Part shown: positions 1 to 7,116 of the stretch, piece by piece
Layout of the letters: every line of letters begins with the position of its first letter
Numbering within the stretch: the stretch's first letter is position 1
Assembly: GCA_020056515.1 (NCBI GenBank)
Contig: JAGVHP010000062.1
Location: forward strand, 1 to 8,232
DNA: 8,232 nt
Source of the DNA: Candidatus Shapirobacteria bacterium
Lineage (GTDB): Bacteria; Patescibacteriota; Microgenomatia; UBA12405
Direction of reading: 5' to 3'
The notes under the pieces: generated by a model
What the model saw: the letters and a program-made list of their open reading frames with translations, nothing else
What the model was told of the DNA's origin: nothing
The model's database searches: none
Made by a program: the position numbers and the translations under genes

Positions 1-353
1 TTAGCAATACCGTTTAGTGACCAAAATTCCCCCATTTTGGTCCATTTATTGGCAGTAATTCCGGTTTCTTCGGAAAGTTCTCTCTGGGCGGCAGTAAGTG
101 GATCTTCACCCGAATCAATCCGACCGGAAGGAATTTCTAAAAATTCCTGATCAACCGTATAGCGCCATTGAGTTTCCATAACTATTTTTTTGAGGGAATC
201 AACGGCAATTATTTGGACAAAATCACCACCGTTAATAACCGTGTATTTCCCTGGTTTACCGGAGGGGGTAATCACATCGTCGTCCCGAACGGTTAGACCG
301 AATTTATTTTGAAAAATGATATTTTGTCTGACTGAAATCCAGGGGTTTTTCAT
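1..353 (-). CDS. Nudix hydrolase, ADP-ribose pyrophosphatase-like (3' end cut by window edge)
   Basis: The first 117 codons are present and the C-terminus lies beyond base 1. A complete Nudix box is visible at residues 77-99: G77, E83, then R91-E92-L93-S94-E95-E96-T97-G98-I99. This matches Gx5Ex7REUxEExGU, and the REUxEE glutamates bind the metal. The preceding residues (YTVDQEFLEIPSG) resemble the ADP-ribose pyrophosphatase group, which hydrolyses nucleoside diphosphates linked to another moiety. The usual Pro-Gly after the box is not obvious (EFWSLNGIA), so the substrate is uncertain. The ATG shares four bases (ATGA) with the gatA stop, which suggests translational coupling. The only purine-rich SD-like sequence, AGAGGGA, is about 16 bases upstream, too far for a normal site, and belongs to the palindromic repeat inside gatA. 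Confidence 0.9.
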   Translation of the reverse strand, partial: MKNPWISVRQNIIFQNKFGLTVRDDDVITPSGKPGKYTVINGGDFVQIIAVDSLKKIVMETQWRYTVDQEFLEIPSGRIDSGEDPLTAAQRELSEETGITANKWTKMGEFWSLNGIA

Positions 354-1777
354 AGCTTTGGTTTCAATCCCTCTAAATCTCCCTTTGACAAGGGAGACTT
401 TAAATGATGATCGGTGATTTGTTGATACTGATGGCCGATATTTAGAAGAAGTTCTTCGGAAAACATGGGGCCGACGAGTTGAGCACCGATGGGCAAACCA
501 CTTTTGGTGAAACCACAAGGGAGGGCGAGGGAAGGAATGCCAACGGGATTTTGAGAAATAGTATAAATATCGGCCAAAAAATTTTGGAGAGGATCACTCA
601 TCAGTTCACCTAATTTGGGGGGCGGGGTGGGAGTAATGGGCTGGAGTAAAACCGAACACTGACTTAGAGCTTTTTTATATTCTTCGATAAAAAGAGTTCT
701 GACTTGTTGAGCTTTTTTGTAATAGGCGTCGTAGTAGCCGGCCGATAAGGCATAAGTACCAATTAAAATCCGACGGATGGTTTCATCAGTAAAAAACTCC
801 CGGCCAAGACCGAATCGGATACCATCGTAGCGGGCTAAATTGGAACTGGTTTCGCTGGGACCGATTAAATAATAGATGGCCAGACCATAATCAAAAAGGG
901 GCATGGAGAGATCTTTAACTTTGACACCGGTATTTTTTAGATCTTCGGCTACTTTTAAGACGGCTGTTTTAATTTCCGGATCTAATCCCTCTTGAAAAAA
1001 CTCTCTGGGGACACCAATCGTAATGTCGTTCAATTTTTTGTTGAGTAAAGCGGAATAAGGGGAAACAGGAGTAGGTGAAGAGGTGGCATCGTACGGGTCA
1101 AGACCGGCGATGGTTTCCAAAATGACGGAGCAATCCTGCACCGATTTAGCCATGGGGCCGACCGAATCAAAAGAAGAAGCATAAGCAATGGTTCCGTAAC
1201 GGCTAACCCGACCATAGGTAACTTTTAGACCGGTGATATTGCACCAAGCGGCCGGGTTTCGAATTGAACCACCGGTATCTTCACCAATAGCAAAAACAGT
1301 CATCCGAGCCGAAATGGCGGCAGCGGGACCACCACTGCTGCCCCCGGCTACCCGGGATCTATCCCAAGGGTTTTTGACCGGACCGAAATTGGTATTTTCG
1401 GAAGAACCGCCATGACCCCAGGCGTCCATATTCATTTTGCCGATTAAAATGGCGCCGGTGTTTAATAATTTTTGATAAACAGTGGCAGAATAGGGCGGGA
1501 TAAAATTAGTTAAGACATTTGAAGCAGCGGTAGTTTTTACGCTTTCGGTGACATAACAATCCTTGAGAACAAAAGGGATACCTGATAAAGGAGAGGTTAG
1601 TTTAACCGATTTGGCCTGTTTCAGGGCAGTATCGCGGGGAAGAATGGTAATAAAGGCATTAATATTTCCGTTATATTTGGCAATATTGTCATAACACTCA
1701 TTAATCAGATCAACTGAAGAAAAATCTCCTTTTCTTAAGCCGGTGGCTAATTCTAAAATCGATTTATCAAGTAACAT
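350..1777 (-). CDS. gatA: Asp-tRNA(Asn)/Glu-tRNA(Gln) amidotransferase subunit A
   Basis: This is the glutaminase/amidase subunit of GatCAB. It releases ammonia from glutamine, which GatB uses to amidate Glu-tRNA(Gln) or Asp-tRNA(Asn). The amidase-signature triad is intact: K72 (in VLKD), cis-Ser S147 (in GGSSGG, 145-150) and nucleophile S171 (in DTGGSIRNP, 167-175). The 24-residue spacing between the two serines is the family spacing, and GLKVTYGRVSRYG (183-195) follows as expected. The length of 475 aa is normal. P151 after GGSSGG replaces the serine usual there. Near the C-terminus, residues 461-471 (SPLSKGDLEGL) come from a palindromic repeat and interrupt the usual ending, leaving the familiar KPKL as the last four residues. 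The ATG overlaps the gatC TAA by one base (TAATG), so translation is probably coupled. No SD is visible. The stop overlaps the Nudix gene start. Confidence 0.97.
   Translation of the reverse strand: MLLDKSILELATGLRKGDFSSVDLINECYDNIAKYNGNINAFITILPRDTALKQAKSVKLTSPLSGIPFVLKDCYVTESVKTTAASNVLTNFIPPYSATVYQKLLNTGAILIGKMNMDAWGHGGSSENTNFGPVKNPWDRSRVAGGSSGGPAAAISARMTVFAIGEDTGGSIRNPAAWCNITGLKVTYGRVSRYGTIAYASSFDSVGPMAKSVQDCSVILETIAGLDPYDATSSPTPVSPYSALLNKKLNDITIGVPREFFQEGLDPEIKTAVLKVAEDLKNTGVKVKDLSMPLFDYGLAIYYLIGPSETSSNLARYDGIRFGLGREFFTDETIRRILIGTYALSAGYYDAYYKKAQQVRTLFIEEYKKALSQCSVLLQPITPTPPPKLGELMSDPLQNFLADIYTISQNPVGIPSLALPCGFTKSGLPIGAQLVGPMFSEELLLNIGHQYQQITDHHLKSPLSKGDLEGLKPKL
368..403. repeat. Palindromic repeat element, copy 1, inside gatA
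   Basis: On the + strand the element begins ATCCCTCT (368-375), followed by AAA and a perfect hairpin: TCTCCCTT (378-385), loop TGAC (386-389), AAGGGAGA (390-397). It is read in frame by gatA on the opposite strand, giving SPLSKGDLEGL. It shares ATCCCTCT, ATCTCCCTTTGA and AAGGGAGA with the copy at 8178-8228. The hairpin lacks a following T-run in either direction, so it is not a standard terminator. Confidence 0.8.
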
Positions 1778-2082
1778 TATTTTTTGGAAATAGACTTAGT
1801 AACAAAAAAACCGTTTTTACTTTGAGGAGCGTTGGCTAAAGATTGGGCTTGAGTAAACATGCGTTTAGTATCAATAATATCTTGGCGAAGAATATTTTTT
1901 TGGCCGGTTACCTGATAAGTGGGAGCCACATTGGTGATATTGACTTTGTTTAATTTGATAAAGTATTTCAGAATCGGCTCCAATTGCTTGGCAAAAATAG
2001 CAATTTTTTCGGGAGAAAGTTTGATGTTGGCCAGTTTGGCCACCTTCAAAACATCGGCTTCACTAATAACGGTCGAGGACAT
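1777..2082 (-). CDS. gatC: Asp-tRNA(Asn)/Glu-tRNA(Gln) amidotransferase subunit C
   Basis: This is the small subunit that wraps around GatA and GatB and stabilises the complex. It has 101 aa, the usual GatC size. An N-terminal helical part (ISEADVLKVAKLANIKLSPE, 6-25) is followed by the extended linker with the family pattern VAPTYQVTG (52-60) and NILRQD (63-68). It ends with the typical SLANAPQSKNGFFVTKSI (81-98), corresponding to the family's LANAPE..GFFxVPxI. It lies directly upstream of gatA with a one-base overlap, the usual gatC-gatA order. gatB is not in the window. It starts eight bases after the femX stop. A weak AGGT about 10 bases before the ATG, overlapping the end of femX, is the only plausible ribosome-binding site in the cluster. 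Confidence 0.95.
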   Translation of the reverse strand: MSSTVISEADVLKVAKLANIKLSPEKIAIFAKQLEPILKYFIKLNKVNITNVAPTYQVTGQKNILRQDIIDTKRMFTQAQSLANAPQSKNGFFVTKSISKK

Positions 2083-2090
2083 AGCTTATT

Positions 2091-3131
2091 TTACCTAAAA
2101 AGAGAGGCTTTGAGGCGGAGAAGCTTCCAGCGGTATTTATCGACAAGATTGTAGACTTTATACAATTGGGGGTTGATGACCAGGTCATAGGTGCCGACAA
2201 ATTGGACCAGTTGACCACCATAACCTTGTTTGAAGCGATGGAAACCGAAACCGTTTTCGGATTCTTTGGCCTCCGGACCAAGACAGCCCCAAGTATCAAA
2301 AGATTTTAGACCCAGAGATTGGCCGTATTTAATGGCCTCCCACATCAGTAAATTGGGAGCCATAACTTCTCTTTTTTTATCAAGCGAGGCACCATAGGGA
2401 TAAAAGAGGCGGTCCTTGTTTTTAAATAACATAAAGGCAGCTAAAACTTCACCCTGATAGGAAGCCAAAAGAATGTCGATGGACTTGGTGTTTTTTAACT
2501 GCTGCCAGAGTTGGCGATGGTAGGTTTCGCTATGAAGATAAAATCCCTGACGCTGGGTGGTGTTCATTAGAAGTTTTAGATAAATTTCAAAACCGGAATC
2601 GTGGGTTTCCCGGGAGACAGTGACCCCGTGACGATTGGCCAAGCGGATATTATAACGGGTTTTACTCTGAAGACGGGAAAGTAACTCTTCTTCGGAGAGG
2701 GTCAGGTCAATAACAAAAGAATGGGGATAGAAAGCGACTTTGGGAGAAACAGTCAACCCCGGAAAATTAAGATTTTGGGGATACTCTTTTTCCAAATTAA
2801 AAGTGGAGTTATAAACCTTGACAACAACATCGGGTTCAAATTTGACAAAGATGGCTGATTCGTCAGTGGCGATTTTGCGGACATTGCTGATCATATCGGC
2901 GTCAAGCCGGGGACCACGAAGAATGGTGCCGATTTTTAGGGTAGTTTTTGGGATAGTGTGGAAGGAAAGAGAGTAACCAGCTACCATTTTCTTTTGATCA
3001 AAAATACCCAGACGATAAACTCTGTGCCCCTGACTGATCTGGAAATCTCCCCAAGCCCAAGTCTGAACCGGATGGCGGACAGCCTTGTCATAGGCAGCTT
3101 TTTCTTCGTTGTAAAGAATTCGGGTAATCAT
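2091..3131 (-). CDS. FemX/FemAB-family peptidoglycan bridge aminoacyltransferase
   Basis: Members of this family transfer an amino acid from aminoacyl-tRNA to the lysine side chain of lipid II or its precursor, building the peptidoglycan cross-bridge in the cytoplasm. The protein has 346 aa and the tandem GNAT-like layout. Recognisable family segments are HPVQTWAWGDF (20-30), the basic block KTRYNIRLANRHGV (157-170), TTQRQGFYLHSETYHRQLW (191-209), AAFMLFKNKDRLFYPYGAS (231-249), APNLLMWEAIKYGQSLGLKS (258-277) with FDTWG following, and GFHRFKQGYGG (296-306). I see no coiled-coil tRNA-synthetase-like insert as in FemA, so it is closer to FemX. The transferred amino acid cannot be read from sequence. 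It follows the helicase gene after 29 bases, the longest gap in the cluster, which contains a possible weak promoter but no SD. Confidence 0.9.
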   Translation of the reverse strand: MITRILYNEEKAAYDKAVRHPVQTWAWGDFQISQGHRVYRLGIFDQKKMVAGYSLSFHTIPKTTLKIGTILRGPRLDADMISNVRKIATDESAIFVKFEPDVVVKVYNSTFNLEKEYPQNLNFPGLTVSPKVAFYPHSFVIDLTLSEEELLSRLQSKTRYNIRLANRHGVTVSRETHDSGFEIYLKLLMNTTQRQGFYLHSETYHRQLWQQLKNTKSIDILLASYQGEVLAAFMLFKNKDRLFYPYGASLDKKREVMAPNLLMWEAIKYGQSLGLKSFDTWGCLGPEAKESENGFGFHRFKQGYGGQLVQFVGTYDLVINPQLYKVYNLVDKYRWKLLRLKASLFR

Positions 3132-3145
3132 GGTTAGGTATTTTA

Positions 3146-3151
3146 AGTATA
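3146..3151 (-). promoter_or_regulatory. Possible internal -10 box (TATACT) before the FemX gene
   Basis: This lies in the longest gap of the cluster (29 bases, 3132-3160). Read leftward, TATACT ends 14 bases before the FemX ATG and would give a leader of about eight bases. The same hexamer occurs before the PAP2 gene. No -35 box is visible. The gap has no SD and no hairpin with a T-run. Confidence 0.28.
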
Positions 3152-3160
3152 ATCAAATTT

Positions 3161-5032
3161 TTAAAAAATATCGGGGTCGTAGATAAAACCGGTATCTTCA
3201 TCGGGATTTAGTTTAATTTCCGAAACCTGATCAATTTTTATTAGGGTTTCGGGGATATCTTTAAGAAACCGGGAAACCTCACCAAAGGAAGAGCGACCAA
3301 ATTGGAGGCGACGAGTGGCAAAAGAAATAAACAAAAAGTCTTTTGCCCGGGTGATACCGACGTAACAGAGACGGCGTTCTTCTTCTAATTCATTTTGTTC
3401 AATTAAGGAGCGGGAATGGGGCAAAATCCCCTCTTCGAAGCCGGCGATAAAAACGGCATCAAACTCCAAACCTTTACTGGCATGAAGGGTCATTAAACGA
3501 ACACCGTTTTTGTTGGTCTTGTCTTTATTTTTTTCCTGGAGGCTGTACTCGTTTTGGACCAGAGCTACGTTTTCCAAAAAATCGGAAAGGCGGGGAAAAG
3601 AGGTGGCGACAGATTTTAATTCTTCAATGTTTTCCAAACGACGGTTGTCTTCTTCGTTGGTCGGGTCAAACTTGGATAAATAACCGGAAAGACTGATAAC
3701 GGTTTTTAAAATATCAAGAGATTTGGATTTTTTTTTGACAGTATCAATCTGGCCGACAAAAACATCGGTCCGGCGTTTGCCTAAACATTTGTTTAAACGT
3801 CCCAACGACAGTTGGTCGTGACGGTTTTGAACAAAGCGAAGCATGGCAATAACATCCTTTACTTCAGCCCGGTCGTAAAAACGTAAACCACCAATGAGAA
3901 CATAGGGAATTTTATTTTTTAAAAAAGATTCTTCAATAACCCGGGATTGAGAGTTCATCCGATAAAGAACAGCAATGGAACGGAAGGGAAGACCGCGGGA
4001 TTCTAAAGCGAGGATTTTTTGACTGATATATTCAGCCTCGTCCAACTCGGAGCCAGCTTGATAAAGGGCAATGGGGACTGTTGACTGACGCAAAGTATAG
4101 AGACTTAAAACCGGATGAGAACGGTTTTGAGAAATAACGGCATTGGCAGCATCTAAGATAATTTGAGTGGAGCGATAATTGCGCTCCAGATTGATAACAG
4201 TGGTTTCGGGAAAATCGGTGGTGAGGGAAGTGAGATTTTTGTAATCGGCGCCACGCCAGCCATAAATACTTTGAGAGGCGTCGCCGACGGCAGTAATGAG
4301 ACGGTTTTTACCGGCTAAAATTTTGGTTAAAAGATATTGAGTCAGATTAGTGTCCTGATATTCGTCAACCAAGATATGGCGATATCTTTCGTTGATTCTT
4401 TGCGCCAAAGCAGGGTATTGGGAAAGCATGTTAACGGTTTTGTAAATCAGATCAGAGAAGTCGAGAGCGGAATTGCGATCCAGAGCTTTTTGATAGAGAC
4501 CATAGATTTTGGCGGCAGTAGATTCCCAAAAACCATGGGCCAAAGTAGCGGCAGAACAGGGGGAAATAAAATTGTTTTTGGCGTTTTCAATGTAATAAAT
4601 CAGAGAGGAGGGTTTGAATTCTTTGACGGTGTAATGGGTATCAGCCAAAAGGGAGCGGATTAAGTTTTCCTGATCGTCGGCGTCATAAATGACAAAGTCG
4701 GGAGATAGTTTTATTTCGTGGCCGTAAATCCGCAGCAGCCGACAGGAGAAGGAGTGAAAAGTGCCCGCGAATAAGCTATTAGTACTTAGTACAGAGTCAT
4801 TAGTTAGTAAAGAAGCCATGCGGTTTTTCATTTCCCCCGCTGCTTTGTTGGTAAAGGTTAAAAGTAAAACTTCCGAAGCTTTGGCAATCTTTTTACCGAT
4901 AAGATAAGCCGCCCGATGGGTCAGAACCCGGGTTTTGCCTGATCCGGCCCCGGCCAAAACTAAAAGCGGCGTTCCCTGATGGGTCACCGCCCGTTTTTGA
5001 TCATCATTTAAACCTTTTAATAAATCGGACAT
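3161..5032 (-). CDS. ATP-dependent 3'-5' DNA helicase, UvrD/PcrA type (superfamily 1A)
   Basis: This helicase unwinds DNA in excision and mismatch repair and in removal of stalled complexes. Numbered from the ATG at 5032 (623 aa), all SF1A motifs are present: Q12; Walker A AGAGSGKT (27-34); Ia LTFTNKAA (58-65); Ib GTFHSF (90-95); II DEYQDT (223-228); III VGDASQSIYGWRGAD (249-263); IV NLERNYRST (281-289); V TLHASKGLEFD (515-525); VI EEERRLCYVGITRAK (550-564). Only 59 residues follow motif VI, so the C-terminal tail of PcrA/UvrD (about 720 aa), which includes the RNA-polymerase-binding domain, is missing. An in-frame TTG at 5047 overlaps the upstream TGA and would add five residues (MIIDS). I prefer the ATG because MSDLLKGLN is the usual family N-terminus. 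Neither start has an SD. Residues about 77-87 derive from a low-complexity repeat. Confidence 0.95.
   Translation of the reverse strand: MSDLLKGLNDDQKRAVTHQGTPLLVLAGAGSGKTRVLTHRAAYLIGKKIAKASEVLLLTFTNKAAGEMKNRMASLLTNDSVLSTNSLFAGTFHSFSCRLLRIYGHEIKLSPDFVIYDADDQENLIRSLLADTHYTVKEFKPSSLIYYIENAKNNFISPCSAATLAHGFWESTAAKIYGLYQKALDRNSALDFSDLIYKTVNMLSQYPALAQRINERYRHILVDEYQDTNLTQYLLTKILAGKNRLITAVGDASQSIYGWRGADYKNLTSLTTDFPETTVINLERNYRSTQIILDAANAVISQNRSHPVLSLYTLRQSTVPIALYQAGSELDEAEYISQKILALESRGLPFRSIAVLYRMNSQSRVIEESFLKNKIPYVLIGGLRFYDRAEVKDVIAMLRFVQNRHDQLSLGRLNKCLGKRRTDVFVGQIDTVKKKSKSLDILKTVISLSGYLSKFDPTNEEDNRRLENIEELKSVATSFPRLSDFLENVALVQNEYSLQEKNKDKTNKNGVRLMTLHASKGLEFDAVFIAGFEEGILPHSRSLIEQNELEEERRLCYVGITRAKDFLFISFATRRLQFGRSSFGEVSRFLKDIPETLIKIDQVSEIKLNPDEDTGFIYDPDIF
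4779..4810. repeat. Low-complexity TTAGTAC-type repeat inside the helicase gene
   Basis: TTAGTAC occurs twice in perfect tandem (4779-4785, 4786-4792), followed by ACAGAG and a related TTAGTTAGTAA at 4800-4810. It is read in frame on the - strand as part of LLTNDSVLSTNSL, between helicase motifs Ia and Ib, where homologues are usually shorter. Confidence 0.6.
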
Positions 5033-5034
5033 AG

Positions 5035-5057
5035 AGTCAATTATCAATTAGTCAATT
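5035..5057. repeat. Short direct repeats at the DUF2298/helicase junction
   Basis: AGTCAATT (5035-5042), ATCAATT (5043-5049) and AGTCAATT (5050-5057) follow one another. They cover the last codons and TGA of the DUF2298 gene and the bases just before the helicase ATG at 5032, including the alternative TTG start at 5047. Confidence 0.55.
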
Positions 5058-7116
5058 GCCAAAGTCGAGTGTCATTTGACTGAAAGATAACGCGACTGAA
5101 GGAGGAAAATTTTTCTTCTGATAATTTAGGATATTTTTCCCGCTCCTGATCCCCGACTAGAATATATTTAACAGAATATTTGAAAAGAAGATCTTTGACT
5201 TTGACCGGGTCGGTGGACTCATAGATAGTGGCAACTTCGGTGCTGCGGGAACCGGGGCCATCGTAACCACCCCGCCAGAGCCATTCGTGTACCAGCCAAC
5301 CGACGACAGTTGGTAAACCGGTGGCGGAGGAAACCTGATTGAATTTGGTATAAGAGTCCCCCACGGCTTCAACCAGATGAGGTTGGCCGGTGACATTGGT
5401 GTTGATCCAATTGATAACTGCCAAATTGTCGGGAAATTGCTCTTGTAAATAATCAGTGCCGCGTAACCCCCAATATTTAAATTCGGAGTGAGAATCGCGA
5501 TAAGATTTGATGGCAAAATAAGGATAGATAAGATGGGCCATTAGAACCAAAAGAAACAGGAGACGATAAATAAAAAATTTTTGAAGACGGATCAAAATGT
5601 AGCCACCTGACAGGGAATACATGATAAAGGCCTGATAAACCAACTTAAACATGGTATTAGCCCGGCGGTGTTCGGTAATGTAAATGTCTTTGATGTAAAT
5701 TAACTCGGGAATAATAACCAAAATAATAGCCAGAACAACCAGGGAAAGGACAAAAATATCAGATTGGGTTAATTTAGTTTTTTTGTAAAAAAGATAGGCC
5801 AAATACACTAAAAAAGGCAAAGAGATTAGCCAAAAACCGCCATAGAGAACTAAAAGCTGGTAAAAAGCGGAACGGGCATCGACGAGCTTTAGACCTTCGG
5901 CCATAGGAATGAAATTTAAGGAATAGGGTAGAGTGAAAAGATACCAAAAAAGGATAGTTAAAAGACCGAGTTTTATGGTTAACCAAAAATTTTTACAAAA
6001 AAACAAAAGAAAGAGTCCAAAAAAAAGGCCATAAACAAAAATATCCCAAGCATTGGTCATGTAGGCGATGGACAGAAAGAGGCCGGCGGGTAAAAAGAGC
6101 AGAGGGTCGATTTTAAGTTTCCTGGCGGAGAGGGAATAGGAAAAGAGAAAGGCCAGAAAACATAAAATTAAAGGAATATCGTTCATGTGACCGTGAAGGT
6201 CGGAAACGACAAAAGAATAGAGGGGAAATTCGTGGATGGTCTTGTTGTTAACGTCGGGATCGAAACCGATAAAGCGGGTAGCGTCGGGATACCAATAGGT
6301 GGAGGCGGCAAGTTTAATAGCTTTAATACTCAGATCTAAATAACCGTTATTTTGAATGTCGGTTCTGATAATTTTGTAGAGAGGATGGAGGTTGCCACCG
6401 AAGGTAAGAAGAAGGGCAGAGATTAGACCGGCCAAGATAATAGATTTTAGATGATGGATATTAGATTTTAGATAGTGAAAAACTAGATTGGCAGAAAGGG
6501 AAAAAGTGGAAACAAAAGTCAGGGCACAGACGGTGGCAATGGAGAGATTGTAAGTAATGGCCGAGGGAAGACCGGAGACTTTAGTGAGCAGAGCAAAAAT
6601 CAGGTGACCAAAATAATAATAATTAATAGGAGAACCGGCGTACCACATATCGGCGGGAGGTAAAAAAGTAGTTCTAAGAGCCGAGTTAATAAAACCCCAA
6701 TCCATATATTTTTCTAAACCATCAATGTCGGGGGTGTGACCTCGAACATATGACCAGATGGCAAAAACAACCAAAAAGAGAATTTCTTCAAAGAGGAAAA
6801 ACTTAAAAGAAGACAGGAAAGTTTTTTTAAATAACGACCATTTATTTTGACCAAAAAGATAGTAGAGATCAGCTAACAAAATGACTAATAAAACAAATAA
6901 AATTGAGAGTGAGGTGAAGGGCAGAAGCCGGATAACGCTAAGACAAAAAATAATATAGGTGACCAAGGTTAAAGATAGTATTTTGGCAAATATATAACCC
7001 CGGTCAAAAAATTTATGAAAAAGGGTAAAAGTTAACGGCAAAAAAAGAAGAGAAAAACCTAAAATAAAGAGCCACCAAAAAGCGATAAATTTAAAATCGG
7101 CCAAAAACAAAGTCAT
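5044..7116 (-). CDS. DUF2298 (Chlor_Arch_YYY) polytopic membrane protein, probable GT-C-like glycosyltransferase
   Basis: This 690-aa protein has roughly 13-15 hydrophobic segments up to about residue 533, then a soluble C-terminal domain. The naming YYY motif is present in GSPINYYYFGH (161-171), preceded by RTTFLPPADMWYA (148-160). Other family landmarks are HEFPLYSFVVSDLHGHMND (295-313), EHRRANTMFK (482-491), and in the C-terminal domain GDSYTKFNQVSSATGLP (586-602), VVGWLVHEWLWRGG (604-617) and KYILVGDQEREKY (650-662). The family is known from Chloroflexi, archaea and candidate phyla. Its architecture resembles polyprenyl-phosphate-dependent GT-C glycosyltransferases, with acidic loop residues such as the D/H-rich SDLHGH, but its reaction is not established. 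The start lies 26 bases inside the PAP2 gene, so translation is probably coupled. Residues about 215-227 lie on a 21-base tandem repeat. The TGA stop is next to the helicase start. Confidence 0.88.
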   Translation of the reverse strand: MTLFLADFKFIAFWWLFILGFSLLFLPLTFTLFHKFFDRGYIFAKILSLTLVTYIIFCLSVIRLLPFTSLSILFVLLVILLADLYYLFGQNKWSLFKKTFLSSFKFFLFEEILFLVVFAIWSYVRGHTPDIDGLEKYMDWGFINSALRTTFLPPADMWYAGSPINYYYFGHLIFALLTKVSGLPSAITYNLSIATVCALTFVSTFSLSANLVFHYLKSNIHHLKSIILAGLISALLLTFGGNLHPLYKIIRTDIQNNGYLDLSIKAIKLAASTYWYPDATRFIGFDPDVNNKTIHEFPLYSFVVSDLHGHMNDIPLILCFLAFLFSYSLSARKLKIDPLLFLPAGLFLSIAYMTNAWDIFVYGLFFGLFLLFFCKNFWLTIKLGLLTILFWYLFTLPYSLNFIPMAEGLKLVDARSAFYQLLVLYGGFWLISLPFLVYLAYLFYKKTKLTQSDIFVLSLVVLAIILVIIPELIYIKDIYITEHRRANTMFKLVYQAFIMYSLSGGYILIRLQKFFIYRLLFLLVLMAHLIYPYFAIKSYRDSHSEFKYWGLRGTDYLQEQFPDNLAVINWINTNVTGQPHLVEAVGDSYTKFNQVSSATGLPTVVGWLVHEWLWRGGYDGPGSRSTEVATIYESTDPVKVKDLLFKYSVKYILVGDQEREKYPKLSEEKFSSFSRVIFQSNDTRLWQLTN
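6437..6478. repeat. 21-base tandem duplication inside the DUF2298 gene
   Basis: Two 21-base units (6437-6457 and 6458-6478) match at 17 of 21 positions, including an identical 12-base block TAGATTTTAGAT (6441-6452 and 6462-6473). The length is seven codons, so the frame is kept. The encoded protein shows the echo YLKSNIH / HLKSIIL in the loop before a membrane helix. Confidence 0.6.

Noticed and set aside
145..151. A new kind of defence or mobile system hidden in the window.
   Set aside because: Every gene matches a known housekeeping or envelope family. No integrase, transposase, toxin-antitoxin pair, CRISPR repeat or phage gene is visible.
378..397. Hairpin near the end of gatA as a transcription terminator.
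   Set aside because: There is no T-run on either side in either direction, the hairpin is inside the coding sequence, and the next gene overlaps the gatA stop.
4337..4663. 108-codon + strand open frame.
   Set aside because: It lies fully inside the helicase gene on the opposite strand and resembles no known protein. It is a shadow frame.
5157..5516. 119-codon - strand open frame, with others at 2063-2299, 5774-5986, 1030-1215 and, on the + strand, 1233-1415.
   Set aside because: All lie wholly or almost wholly within strongly supported genes in another frame and show no recognisable domains. The proline- and serine-rich or basic composition is typical of shadow frames.
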